Positions 1 to 11,950 of a stretch of DNA of 60,000 nucleotides are shown here, in pieces. The stretch covers positions 11,286,001 to 11,346,000 of the forward strand of contig OU612065.1 of NCBI GenBank assembly GCA_914767715.1, written 5' to 3'. The DNA is from Membranipora membranacea (lineage: Eukaryota; Bryozoa; Gymnolaemata; Cheilostomatida; Membraniporidae). How positions within the stretch are numbered: the stretch's first letter is position 1; every line of letters starts with the position of its first letter. The position numbers and the translations under genes were made by a program. The notes under the pieces were generated by a model. That model was given only the letters and a program-made list of their open reading frames with translations. It made no database searches and was not told the DNA's origin.

Positions 1-593
1 AACATAGATCTTTTACCAGCAATGGAGATCTTCTTGGGCAGCTCTGCTGGGTAGTATATGCACTTGGTTCCTAAATGGAAAAAAAACACAGGGATGTAAG
101 GTAACAACAGAAGTTTGGAATTGGAATGTACCCAAAGACCAATGCATGTTATAGTCAGGCAGTTACTTATGATAAAGTTTTGTCAGTTTTGAATGGTAAA
201 CAAATTCAGTGATCTTCTTTGCATGAATTATTGATTGTGGAAAAAGTGCCTCCCATAAGGGAAGGTAACTCCCATTCTTTGCATTATGATGTCAGAGTCT
301 CCCAGGAGTGTTTGTCATTTGTATTGCACTTCCGGGAGACATTGAGATCATAATGCAGGGAATGGGAAGCACTTTTTCCACCATCAGTAATTCATGCCAA
401 GTAGAGCATTGAATTTTTTTACCATACCAATCTGTCAAAACTTTATCATAAGTAACTGCCTGACTGTAACATGCATTGGTCTTTGGGTAGACTTTAATGC
501 CGTCAACAACATACATAAATGCAACCAACTCGAATGTGATATATATATATATATATAACACACTTATATATATGAAAACCTCAATAAAAACAC

Positions 594-627
<34 letters not shown>

Positions 628-1487
628 TTAGGTAAGGTGCAGAAGTATTACTCAAATAACCCTCATAAGACATGGCTTCGCTTATACACAAAACGTATGA
701 CAGTCCAATGTTTAGTAATTTTACATACCTGGAGCACATCCACAGCTAGTGAACCCCGGGTAATGACAGTTACCTCCCTCAACAATGTAGTCTACGCAGG
801 TACCTCCTGTAGGCATACTCCATCTATCTAAACCATAATATCAATAAATATTTACATCCTCTCAAAATCTTTGCTATTCTTACAGCGGCCTCTTTGCGTC
901 ATGTATATGGAAGTATTGTTTGCTATACAGCTATCGGCTTGTTGCCGGCAACAGAAAGTTTTTGTTTCTATAATTTGACAACGCAAATGACAGACTATTA
1001 TATATATGGGAGTTTGAATGTTTTGTACATACTCAAGGATGGACCTCCTGAGATAACATCCCTCTTGCTGGCAATCATCCATCTGGAGTTGTCTACACAG
1101 CACTGTGTCGCAGTGCAGTCATCATTAGTCTTACATGCTCCCTTGACCTGTCAATGTCGTGGAGATAATTATTACTGAGCAAGCTTGTTACAGGCAGGGC
1201 CTACCAATAGCTCTCACTGTGCTGTTTTGGGATTTCAAGATAATAAGACGCTGTTAAATCAGAAGAGGCAATAGTTTAGTTCACAATAATATATATAAAA
1301 AGTCATATAAAAGTCAATCTCGATTGTTGAAAGTGTGATAACTGAAATTTTACTTCTAATTTTAATACTCAGTCTTACTCACAGCTAGTTTGACGACTGG
1401 TTTGATTGGGCTGAGTCTTCCAGTTTGGACTATGTCCAACGCAAGTGTACAACAAACAACAACAGCTAGAACTATGAGGCACCTCAT
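1..1487 (-). CDS. Secreted cysteine-rich protein, paralog B (3' partial)
   Basis: Coding exons on the minus strand: 1487-1379, 1102-884, 827-729 and 70-1, running off the left edge. Exon 1 encodes a classical signal peptide (MRCLIVLAVVVCCTLA) and a short linker. Exon 2 carries DDCQQEGC followed by about eight more cysteines. Exon 3 carries GGTCVDY, GGNC and FTSCGCAPG. Exon 4 begins TKCIYYP. All three introns are phase 1, and the splice sites are GT-AG. The order, phases and cysteine spacing of exons 3 and 4 match the neighbouring paralog at 2064-3001, so the two arose by tandem duplication. I do not recognise the family; secretion and disulfide bonding are inferred from the signal peptide and cysteines. 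The exon 1/exon 2 junction is the least certain: a stronger donor two codons earlier would give phase 0 and a different reading of exon 2. Exon 2 diverges more from the paralog than exon 3 does. Confidence 0.6.
129..489. mobile_element. Fold-back MITE, family A, copy 1
   Basis: A 361-bp element whose two halves are inverted copies. It opens with TACCCAAAGACC and closes with GGTCTTTGGGTA. Internal blocks such as CAGGCAGTTACTTATGAT and GGAAAAAGTGC recur inverted in the other half. No protein is encoded. It lies in the last intron of paralog B. A shorter copy is at 4405-4564. Confidence 0.8.
540..624. repeat. Microsatellites (TA)n and (TAA)n
   Basis: An (AT)n run at about 540-557 is followed by a second short TATA stretch and then a (TAA)n run of about ten units at about 594-624. 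Confidence 0.9.
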
Positions 1488-1982
1488 CTTGTATGTATGT
1501 GGTGTGAAGTCTGTGTGATGTGTGAGACGAGACACTATTGGTAGTCATCAGAGTAATCTTGATAACATGATATGTATAATACATGATGAGAGTGAGCAGA
1601 TGTGTAGATTAGGCTAGAGTAATTTCTGATGTGTGAGGTGAATGAATAGGGCGGAACGTTTAACTTATTTACGCTTCATCCTGTCCCACAGTGAGTATAG
1701 GAACTGTTTGTTTTAGGTTTTACAAAAAATAGGCTAAAATCACAGGGAGCATGGAAACATAGTGTATGGCTGTTTTCGTGGTTTACTTGCATCAACCCCT
1801 AGTTACTTGGTAATTTTGCAGTCCTCTTCTAAGTGCTAAATCTGATACCACAATCTTCGCAACTTCCAGTTCCTTACATGTCTCTTTGTAAACTATATTC
1901 AAGATGTGAAACTTATTAGCAACAGCATTCTCAATTCCGTGTATTTAGTATAATAGAGTTGGAATTCTGTGATTTCAAACTA

Positions 1983-1988
1983 TTTATT
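1983..1988 (-). terminator. Poly(A) signal of paralog A
   Basis: AATAAA on the minus strand, about 75 bp beyond the TAG stop of the cysteine-rich gene A. Confidence 0.5.
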
Positions 1989-2063
1989 AAAAAACAGAAA
2001 AATTTTAGAAAATATTCATCATTGCTATGTTCAAGCTTTCTTTTCCATTTCCCCCAGCTCAGC

Positions 2064-3001
2064 CTACTCAGTTTCAGGTGTCTCACACTTAGATGTACCA
2101 GGTTTGAAGATCATTCCTCGTTTGCCGACTCCAATTTGTCCAAATTTGTCCATATTGAAGTTTGGGTCTGGGTAATACTTGCATTTAGTACCTAGAAAAG
2201 AGATCGGGATTTGATAGTTTGTTATCATGAGGTGTCTTTGTGTGGTCATGAAGTACTGCGTGAAAGTTGTTCCACATGTTACTTCATTAGGTAGTATAAA
2301 ATTAAAGTTTGTTAATTTCGTCTGAGATACTTAGAAATTATATACATATCCTGATTGGAGTATCTCTACTAGATTGAATCATAATACTAACCTGGGATAC
2401 AGCCACAGCTGGTGAATCCCGGCATGTGACAGTTTCCATCCTCGGCAATATACTCTACACAAGTACCTCCTTCCATATCAAAACTCTCTGTGACAGAAAT
2501 AGCAACTTACAACAAAGTTCATGCAATAAACAAAGTTTCAATTAATGGGCCTCCTATGTAGATAGTCCTTCTTTACTCTAGAGAACTCAAGATTTTGCTG
2601 TCGTCTGTTTTTATTGGACACCATGCTGAACATGTTAGTTGCAAAGCTAGGCAGTCTCCATCATGAGATGGCTGATCTGGGCACAGTTCCTTTGCAAGTT
2701 TTACTAACCCATGACACGTCTCTTGCTGGCAATCATCCATCTGTGGTTTGGTACGCAGCACTGTGATTTAGAACAGTCTGTATTCACCTTACACTGCAAA
2801 TTTAAAACAAAATTCTATAACATATTGTACAGGGTGCTCATACAAGCAAGCACTGTATTTGAAAGCAAAATATAGTGAGACATTGAATAAACCTATTGGT
2901 AATTTATGGACTTGATATACTAAATAACTCACACTTTCACCTTGTCCCATAAACGCATAGGCACAAGCCAGAGTGGCAGCTAGGATGATTAGACACTTCA
3001 T
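2064..3001 (-). CDS. Secreted cysteine-rich protein, paralog A
   Basis: Four exons on the minus strand: 3001-2941 (or 3001-2929), 2760-2587, 2487-2392 and 2191-2064, giving about 152-156 residues with a TAG stop. The start is the ATG of MKCLIILAATLACAYA, a strong signal peptide. The mature part has 12 cysteines: DDCQQETC, KELC, GDC, LTC, AWC in exon 2, GGTCVEY, GNC, TSCGC in exon 3, and TKC and SKC in exon 4. All introns are phase 1. A minus-strand poly(A) signal lies about 75 bp past the stop (1988-1983). The even cysteine count suggests six disulfides. No family was recognised; a small extracellular, immune-type or matrix peptide are all possible. The donors of exons 1 and 2 are non-ideal, so a few residues at those joints may be wrong. 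Paralog B lies directly downstream in the same orientation. Confidence 0.72.
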
Positions 3002-3439
3002 GGTGACTTCTCGGACACTGGAGTATTAAGAACCAATCATGTTGCATCCGGCTCATAAAGGAGGCCGTTGTTACATTGTGTAACCTATGAGAACTGCCAG
3101 TTGGTTGACGAAATATTATGTGAATATGAGCAACACCATATCATCAAATATAGGGATTTAAAGACCAAGTCAACATTTCATGCTTGCCTCACCATCCATT
3201 GGTGTTACCAGTCCATTATAATTTTGGAAACACAAAAGTATTAAGAAATAATGCAGAAAGATGAAAAATCATTTCTTCATAATCTAACTCTGGGGTTGTG
3301 ATGCAGTCACACAGAAACAAAATCAAATTTATATTTATCAGCATTTTTTTAAATGCGCATCTGTGTAGAAAATTGTATATGGCAAAACACTATCTACATT
3401 CCTGCTTTAGTCTTGACCAGATTTTCATCTCTTTACTAG

Positions 3440-6400
3440 GCCCGGAATTCATCATTGGAGGATATCCAGTACGAAGGAGCGAAGAATGCTATCTACACTA
3501 TCGTTTCTATACTTAGTGAAAACCTACTTACTACAATACCTACATGTACAGAACATTTCTTAAAACCATTACTCCAGGCCAAAGATGACGATGTCACTCC
3601 TCAAACTTTAGTCAATGTCCTACAGGTTAGTAGATTGACTGGCTCAAAATTTATCTGGGGGTATTTCAATTAGAATGAGCAGTGCTTTACTTAAGCAAAT
3701 TATCACTATCACATCGCTCAAAATGATCACACACTTGGTCTTTCATTTAGGCAAAATTGCTCCTAAATCACACACTCAGAATGTATACTGTTCCATCGAT
3801 GAGTGAGCGATTTCCGAGCAGGATCCTAACAGGTATCACTCACTCATTGGGTGAGCGATCAGATTGGAATTTTGGCTGTATTTCATTGAAAGACCCCCTC
3901 GTTACAAAAGCGTGTGTCACAATAATTCAGTTTGGTCACAAATTACTGTACGGTACTGAAATCAGCTCATAAATCTTACAAAGGAATTTATTCTTCAGGT
4001 GCTACAAGTGGTCTTTGATGTCTTACCCTCATCCCTTAGAGAAGATGTTCTCAACAACTTTGACTGCCTCCTTATGTGTATAAAGTCTGAGTTCTCAGCT
4101 GTGAGGCACATGGCTGGTAAGGCTGTATCAGCCTGTACCCTTGCTATGACTGGAGAGTTTATGAATCACATTCTTGAAGAAGTTCTTCCATTGTTGGGTG
4201 CTTCACATCAAACTAACTGGCGCCAAGGAGCCATTGAGAGCATCTATCGTATCCTTTGTATTAGCTTTATATTGTTATTGTGTGTGATTGAACTGAGCAG
4301 ATTGAGAACTGTGCTGGGAAGCAAGCCATCACATACATAGTACAAAACATCAAAATCATGTTTGCGATCGATCACTGTTTATAATTATCAAGGTTATTAA
4401 ATACTACCCAAAGACCGATGAATTTTATGGTCAGGCAGTTACTTATGATGAAGTTTTGTCAGATAGGTAAATAAATTCATAAGGGAAGGCATTACGTAGA
4501 GCATTGAATTTTTTTACCATGCAAATCTGACAAAACTTTATCGTAACTGCATTGGTCTTTGGGAAGTCTTTAAATGATTCAGTTTGATGTTGTATTATGT
4601 TATATTAGTATTACTGGTACTAACACCTATAGTTGTAGTGAAATCTCCTTAACCACTTTACCCTCAGACATAGTAGATACCCTTTCAGTACAGTGTATAC
4701 CATATCTGGTGCTGATGGTCGTACCAGTACTTGGTAGAATGACTGACCAGGATCTCTCTGTACAGATGATGGCCAGTCGCTGCTTTGCCTCACTCATCAA
4801 ACTCATGCCTCTCGAGGTGTGAACTGATTTCTTATTTTCTCTACAGTTTCTGATCTGATAAAACAAATTTATTGGGATGAAACCCCCACAAGTTCTACTA
4901 AAGAAGACACACCATGTCAACACAATAATTTTGCGTATCAAAACAACACACTGCTATTGCAATTGCACATTCTAAAAAGCGATATTCTGAAATTTCAGGG
5001 CGGTGTACCAGATCCTCCAGAGATGAAGAAACACCTGCTAGAGAAGAAATTACAAGAGCGAGAATTTTTAGATCAGTTATTGAATGGGACAATCCTTCAC
5101 AACTATGGCATACCAATCCCAATAAAAGCTGATCTACGTAAATATCAACAGGTAGTATTCCCAGACTTTATTTCATTTTCCATTGCACAACACTACTTTT
5201 ATGCTCATAGGTCAATATCTGAGATGCTTTGTATTTGGTATGAATTACATTGATGAGTTATTGTTCCAACTGATAAACTTTTCAACTGATTCCAGTAGAT
5301 TAGCAACAAATCTCCCCCATTGACATGATCACTACTCATGATGCCATATTGTCAATGATTGGTTTGGGTTGTAGGATGGTGTTAACTGGCTGGCTTTCCT
5401 AAACAAGTATAAGCTACATGGAGTGTTGTCTGATGATATGGGTCTAGGTAAAACTCTACAGTCCATATGTATAATGGCTGGTGACCATCATACCAGACAA
5501 CAGAAGTATCAGGTAAGTTCTTTTTCATTAAGCGTTTATTATCATTTAATTTCAAGTAAATAAAGTTGATGAGATGTTACAAAGAGTCTAATCAGATAGT
5601 AGGGAACTAGAGTTATGTCGACCCAATTCAGCCCCCAGGACTCCCGACAACAGAGCTACCCTGCAAAGGGAACAAATCGCAACCAATCTACTTCCATCCA
5701 GCTCCCACAAATGAGCCGCCAACTGCCTGCTGAAGACCCAGCAAGGTTTCCGGTTCAAACTTTTGAAGCTGCCTCATCTTGTGATAATGTAATTTGGACA
5801 AGTTCAAGTGATGAGTAATGAGTGTGGTTTCGTGCTTTTGTAATCTGCATGAAGCTGTTGGTAAATCTTCCTGAAACTTCACCAACATGTGTACTTGCGT
5901 TTTAGTATCATTTATAATACATCATCACAGTCTTTTGAGGAGTTGAGCTATACAAACTCATTCAAGTATGCATTAAAAGTTTCCGGTGAATTAAGGAGTT
6001 GAGACTTTGATGAGATATTTGATATATAGTTATAATAATAGTAATAATTTGATAGGAATAATAATGTATCTCATCACATTTGTAGGAGACGGATGATGTT
6101 GAGAGTGTTCCGTTACCGTCTCTAGTTGTCTGTCCCTCTACACTCTGTGGTCACTGGGTATATGAAGTCGAGAAGTTTGTAGCGAAGGAGCATCTCCATG
6201 CTCTTAACTACTCAGTACTACCAAATGAGAGAATCAGGTAAACTGGGTAACTTGTAAGCATCATATTTATAATTTGAAAGGAGCTACACCAATTCCACAA
6301 AAAACGAATTGTACTGATATTTAGAAAATGCCTGGTATTGAGATGTATTTATTTTTTACTGAGTAAATTCTTCTTTCTAATTGCTAAAGGTCACAGGTAA

Positions 6401-9400
6401 TGAGTCTTGAATTCATTTCACTCTCACAGTAGTTGACATAGAACGGAAGAACATTTCTCAAAACTATGCAATGAGATGAAACAAGACACTCGACAGGTTG
6501 ACTTAAAAAATATAGGCTTCTTTCTCTCCACTTAGGTTGAGAGAGCAGATTGAAAAGTACAGTTTAGTTGTGGCGTCGTATGAGATAGTTAGAAATGACA
6601 TAGAATACCTCAAGACACTACACTGGAACTACTGTGTACTAGATGAAGGGCATATCATCAAAAACGCCAAATCAAAAGTGAGCTTATATGCTCCCAAAGA
6701 ATTACAAATTATATATATCAGATACATGGGACTGATGTGATATTTTCTTTCTCATAATTTCAAGCTACTCACCTACTTTGATAATCCAAGTGAATTCAAA
6801 ACATCACAATTTATTTGGTACTTTTGAGCCATACAAAAACCTTAAAACAAGTATAGTGAAGGCTCTCCTAATATTCTCATTGCTTTGAATATTTGCAGAC
6901 AACCCAAGCTGTGAAGAAGCTAAACTGCAATCATCGATTGATATTAACTGGAACACCTGTCCAAAACAATGTATTGGAGTTGTGGTCTTTATTCGACTTC
7001 CTTATGCCAGGATATCTAGGCACAGAGAGGCAGTTCTCAGCCAGATACAGTAGACCAATATTACAGAGTCGAGACGCACGCAGCTCATCTAAAGAACAGG
7101 AAGCAGGTATGCGTTCCTTACAGTACCGGATTTTTTATTTCAGGGCCATGACTGCCTTACAAAGACAATGGATAGAAGGCGGCTCTAATTGGACTCTAAA
7201 TTTCATACAAAGAAGTTGAGCGTCATCGGTTCAATTCATCCTACTCTGAGCTCTGACTCCTGGTAGTGAAACTGGGTGCTGATGGTCTATTATCTAATAT
7301 TTATAAAGTGCTTAGAAGAGCACTAACCTTCAATGTTGTGTTAGACCTTTACTCATGGCACTCTCGCATTTTCAGGGGCACTTGCAGTAGAATCTCTTCA
7401 CAAACAGGTGTTACCATTCTTACTGAGAAGACTAAAATCTGACGTACTCCAAGACCTGCCTCCAAAAATAATACAGGACTATTACTGTGAACTCAGCCCT
7501 TTGCAGGTTAGTAACATGTCAACCATAGTTTGAATGATATATAATAAGCCAGCAGACACAAAAACTCATCATTATCATTGAGCCCTCATCTGGAATTGAA
7601 TTTTATAACCCTTTTTCAGATTCAATAAAACCATGTCCACGTAAACACAGGAAGCAGCTCTACTGATTCTATATCGTCATAGATCATTTATAGAGAGATA
7701 TATACAGCTGATCTAGATATAGCTGATATAAGCAGCTATTTGAGACCGCAGCATAATCTCACATATTTTTCCTCTACCATATAGGCACAACTCTACAGAG
7801 AGTTCAGCCAGTCGTCAGCAGGCCACGTTGTAGAGAAATCACTTAGTACAATGAAAGAGGACACACAGGAGCAAGTTGGTGTCAGAGGCCATATATTTCA
7901 GGTAATGATTATCTTCTTCTAGCATCAAGTGGAAGAAAGACAGTTTGAAGTTGCATGGTTATGCTCAGCAGAATGAAGAATGTTGACTGCAATTCAACAG
8001 AAAACTTCAGTTTTTTACGCCACTAGTCAGAATTTTCTTACCGGAAATTGATGTTGTCCAAGTTTTTAATACTGTGATTTGTTCAATTACAACAGGCACT
8101 TCAATACCTCAAAAAAGTATGCAATCATCCAGCACTGGTCATAACAAACAGTAAACATCCGCACCACGAACAGATGATGCTGGACTGTAAAGCGAAAGGA
8201 AAATCTATTATGGATCTCGAGTACTCGTCTAAGTTATCTTCACTCAAGTAAGTGATCATTTATAGTAGCGGAATATCATCTCAATGTAGTAGTGTGCCAT
8301 GAGATTTCAGCAACGTTTCGTCTTGTCAATTGCATGCATACCTTACTGTTGATAGGTTGATTTGGCTTTCTTTGTAGACAACTGTTGTTGGACTGCGGTA
8401 TAGGAGTAACACATTCACAAACATCAGACGCAGTCACTGGTGTAGTCAATCAACATCGAGCGCTTATATTCTGTCAGCTAAAGATGATGATTGATATTAT
8501 TGAATCTGAACTACTGATGTAAGCATGCAAACATTATAAAGTATGGGGATATTAATCACCAGTACACTCTTATTACATATCATTCGTTTACATTGACCAA
8601 ATTCAAATCTAATTTTGAGGCTGGGACCTAGATGTAAGACATCAGATTTATTGAGGATATAGGGCTTGGCTGGTAAACTATTTATCCGACACATTTATTT
8701 CTTATGTTTTTGATTATTTTGCCTTACAGAAAGTGCCTACCCTCTGTAACCTTTATGAGACTTGACGGCTCCACACCCGCTAACAGCAGACATCATGTAG
8801 TGAATAAATTCAATGATGATCCCTCTATAGACCTTCTGTTACTGACCACCACAGTCGGCGGGCTTGGCCTCAATCTCACTGGAGCCGACACTGTCATATT
8901 TGTGGAGCACGACTGGAATCCTATGAAAGATCTGCAGGTAAGGCATTTTCTGCTTGTGCGCTTCATAATATACAACAAGCGGCTAGAATGCCACATGATG
9001 ATAAATTGGTATTGGTGTGAAACTGCTCAGTAGGTGACTGGGCTTGTGGAAGAGCAGAACAATATAATGACATAATGCATTACATCATAAACAGATGACT
9101 TGTCAAACTTTTGTATTTAGGCTATGGACAGAGCACATAGAATTGGACAGACAAAGGTTGTGAATGTTTACAGACTGATCACAAGAAACACGCTTGAAGA
9201 GAAGATCATGGGGTAAGATTATTGACTTCCTTTACTTTAATTGTGCCAAAATCACTCTCTGCTTGTTCCATACTAAGACAGGGAGACCTGCCAGTGTACT
9301 CATTCTCAGTTCTGTTGTTTCTTGATAGAACTTTGTAATTGAAAGTGGTTTTCAGCAAATCGATGGCCAGGACTTATCACAAGCCTTGCTCATTCTTGTT

Positions 9401-9838
9401 TGACTTACTTTTTATAATTGATCCTAGCAATGAGTTATCTCTTCTTTGTACAGGGGGAAATAACTTCAATGTACCCATTGCACAATTCTCCCTACCTGTA
9501 CCACCCTCCCTGTACACTGGTTATTATTTCCTATGATGGATTGTGTTTGCAATGTCATATGCAATTATAATTCTTTTTCTAGCCTTCAGAAGTTCAAACT
9601 GAACATAGCTAACACTATAGTTAACAATGAAAATGCTAGTCTAACTACAATGGGAACAGATCAGCTGCTGGATTTATTTACACTTGAACACCAAGTTGAG
9701 AAGGATGCCTCAGCTGGTAGCTCTCCATCTAAAGGAGTCAAGGCTATGTTGCAAAATATGACTGAGGTTTGGGAGGAGTCTGAATATGACAATGAATATG
9801 ATGTCACAAACTTCCTAGCTTCACTGGCAAAGAAATGA
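3440..9838 (+). CDS. BTAF1: BTAF1/Mot1 TBP-associated ATPase (5' partial)
   Basis: Fifteen exons: 3440-3625, 3999-4248, 4668-4816, 4999-5151, 5375-5512, 6086-6237, 6536-6677, 6899-7106, 7376-7506, 7785-7901, 8096-8247, 8378-8518, 8730-8937, 9121-9212, 9583-9838, encoding 824 residues plus TGA. Exons 1-4 give the end of the HEAT-repeat array ([23 protein letters not shown]). The Snf2 ATPase follows: DDMGLGKT (Walker A) in exon 5, LDEGH (Walker B) in exon 7, LTGTPVQNN and [11 protein letters not shown] in exon 8, [14 protein letters not shown] and EHDWNPM in exon 13, and DRAHRIGQ in exon 14. The C terminus ([13 protein letters not shown]) is typical of BTAF1. The known role is ATP-driven removal of TBP from DNA in the nucleus. 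Vertebrate BTAF1 is about 1,850 aa, so roughly 1,000 N-terminal residues are not here; their exons must lie left of the window or be missing. Two antisense cysteine-rich genes fill the 3 kb directly upstream. Confidence 0.96.
3656..3899. mobile_element. Inverted-repeat MITE, family B, copy 1
   Basis: About 244 bp in BTAF1 intron 1. The left end reads GGGGGTATTTCAATTAGAAT and the right end TTCATTGAAAGACCCCC. The interior (ATTATCACTATCACATCGC, repeated TGAGCGATC motifs) matches, in reverse complement, the element at 12759-13000. No coding capacity. Confidence 0.8.
4405..4564. mobile_element. Fold-back MITE, family A, copy 2 (internally deleted)
   Basis: A 160-bp copy with the same TACCCAAAGACC terminus and GTCAGGCAGTTACTTATGAT arm as the element at 129-489, and the inverted GACAAAACTTTATC arm on the right. 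Most of the central part is missing. It lies in BTAF1 intron 2. Confidence 0.8.
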
Positions 9839-10042
9839 TGCAATACAAACGATTGAGTGTGGTCTATACATAACCTTGGTTATAATTCATTCACCAATGC
9901 TTATTCCACAAAACATTTTTGTGAACCCCTATCGTTTTCAATTTCCCAATACTATACCTACAGTACTTAATAGAGTGTTGATTAATTTCAGACTAACAAC
10001 CAAGACTTCTTTTTTTACGAGCATCAGGTTTACACAAAATGC

Positions 10043-10048
10043 AATAAA
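10043..10048 (+). terminator. Candidate poly(A) signal of BTAF1
   Basis: AATAAA about 205 bp past the BTAF1 stop. A second AATAAA is at 10148-10153. Confidence 0.45.
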
Positions 10049-10129
10049 TGGCTGTACTTTATAAAAGAGCCTGTTTTTTCTCATTATTGACTGACTAACA
10101 TAAAAATGATCCTTTTGCACAATTCGTCT

Positions 10130-10135
10130 TTTATT
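10130..10135 (-). terminator. Candidate poly(A) signal of ATP5PF
   Basis: AATAAA on the minus strand, about 200 bp beyond the ATP5PF stop. Confidence 0.45.
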
Positions 10136-10333
10136 TCAGAGATAATGAAATAAAAATCGATCAATATTACCAATAAACCATCATCATCTTATGCTGACCA
10201 TGGCATATCATGGGAAAAAAAATACAAAAGTACTACTCACAATTTGGCAAATATAATCTGAAAATAACTATCATTTGTCAACTGTGACAGTTTCCTAATC
10301 TTAACACGAATAATTATTAATGATGAGAAAGTT

Positions 10334-11112
10334 TTACACCTCAAACCAGGGAGAGTCATCTTCCTCCTGGCCAGCAGCAGCCTCTGCAGCCACCAAGTCA
10401 TCAGCTTTCATTTCAACAGTAACTCCTACAGGCTCTAATTCTGTGTCTGAAATCAGTATTACTATGTGATCATCACTGTAACAATATATTATTCGTATGA
10501 CATTATCTTGTTTGGCCATTGAACACCATATAAGATGATGGCAATCTAAATAATGGTCTGAAATTATTGCATGGAATGCTACTAGCCGCCCGCTCACCTT
10601 GGAAGTTAAATGTGGGAAATTTAGTGAAATCTTCACCAGCAACTGCCCCAAATGATTTCTGCACTCTGTCTAATTCACCCTGAAATTTAGCTTGTACTTG
10701 AGGGGTGGCATCAACAAGCCCTCCACCAGCAGCTCTGAAAAAGACAAATCGAATAACAGATAAAGAGAATGTGAGGGCTACCACTATTGTACGTATATAA
10801 TCAGATATGTATATAAAAGGTGTACATCTACATATGATGGTCACAAGCATATGCCACCATTATTCAACTCGGAACTTTTATTGGTAACATTTGAACCCTT
10901 CATTTTACCAGGGTGAGAATTAAAATTATCCATATTGATCTGTAGATTACTCACTTGCTCTTTTGGGCATAGCTGCGGACTTTGTCTACAAATAAAGCTT
11001 GGATTGGGTCAGAGGCAGTTGCAGCTTTGAAGGTGACAGGTGTCATAGAGAGCTGTCGGTTGGTATTGAGTGCCATACGGCATACCTTGATTAGTGTTCC
11101 AGTCTTATTCAT
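10334..11112 (-). CDS. ATP5PF: ATP synthase-coupling factor 6, mitochondrial (F6)
   Basis: Three coding exons on the minus strand: 11112-10955, 10734-10598 and 10446-10334, with phases 2 and 1. The ATG follows an acceptor by one base (CAG-less TTGTAG then G-ATG), so an upstream 5' UTR exon is expected, probably ending at the donor at 13515 in the divergent promoter. The N terminus is basic, with no acidic residue in the first 30 or so positions, as expected of a mitochondrial targeting peptide. DPIQALFVDKVRSYAQKSK, GGGLVDATPQVQAKFQGEL and FPTFNF are diagnostic of F6, the stator-stalk subunit linking F1 to Fo. The tail after FPTFNF is longer than in vertebrates and acidic, ending SPWFEV. It is head to head with GABPA, as in human, and tail to tail with BTAF1. 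Confidence 0.94.
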
Positions 11113-11950
11113 CCTACAAAATATAGACAAACATGAAACTGTATGATAACATGGCAGATGAAATATCCATAAACAGAGACACCCAGTATAATGCTTTAGA
11201 TTTTCTTAAGCAGTGAACTATGACCTGTCCCCCAAAAGCAGCTGACAAAAAGGCTCAAATCAATTTGCATTATTATTATAATTAAAGGACATCAAAACTG
11301 TTCTATTTGTCCATTTAACGGATATGCCCTCTTGCTCACGATTGGTAAGTTTGCAGCGATTTGTACTTAGATGTGGAAACCGTCTATGTTATATATCTGA
11401 TCCTCATTTTAATCATTGAGGCGCACGAGCTGACAAGACTCACAACTGCCAACCACAAACCCAACATGGAGCGATGCTACAAGGCTAGAACTAACAGTGC
11501 GTAAGCTGCAATTTTCACATGGCCCACACGGTTATATGGCCACTCTTTTTTTTAAAGTGTAGGGATGGCTCTTTTAACCAACATGAAGATGGTACAAACA
11601 CAGAGGACCTTCATTTGATCAGTGAGGACTGAGTGGCCAATCAAACCCTGTAAAGCCTCAAAACTGTGGGGATTAATTAGGGCTGCCTGACCATGAGGCA
11701 AGCTGACTAACCCTTGGGCCATATTGACTGACTTTGGTATCAGTAATTACATAGCTATTATCTGGGCAACAAGAGACAAACTGATGCAGCAATAAACATG
11801 CTGTCTTGAGCGATGCTTATTCCGTTGCGTACATGGATCGTTATTTTTTGGCAATTATTAAGCATTGAGGGAAAGAGTTTAATGCTCCTTACTTTTCTTT
11901 TATTTCAGCATATTGCTGCACCCCATAATTGTTTCAACATTGATGTAGGG

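Larger units (their letters stand above)
9839..10333. other. Convergent 3' ends of BTAF1 and ATP5PF
   Basis: No gene is seen here. It holds the 3' UTRs of BTAF1 (+) and ATP5PF (-). Plus-strand AATAAA motifs occur at 10043 and 10148, and a minus-strand AATAAA at 10135-10130, so the two transcripts may overlap tail to tail. Confidence 0.7.

Noticed and set aside
2573-2796. Alternative frame of cysteine-rich exon 2 reading QCCV.N.RWMIASKR in both paralogs
   Set aside because: It is conserved over about 16 residues but hits a stop soon after in A and carries no further cysteines; the chosen frame continues with regularly spaced cysteines and joins exon 3 in phase. Kept as the main uncertainty of these models.
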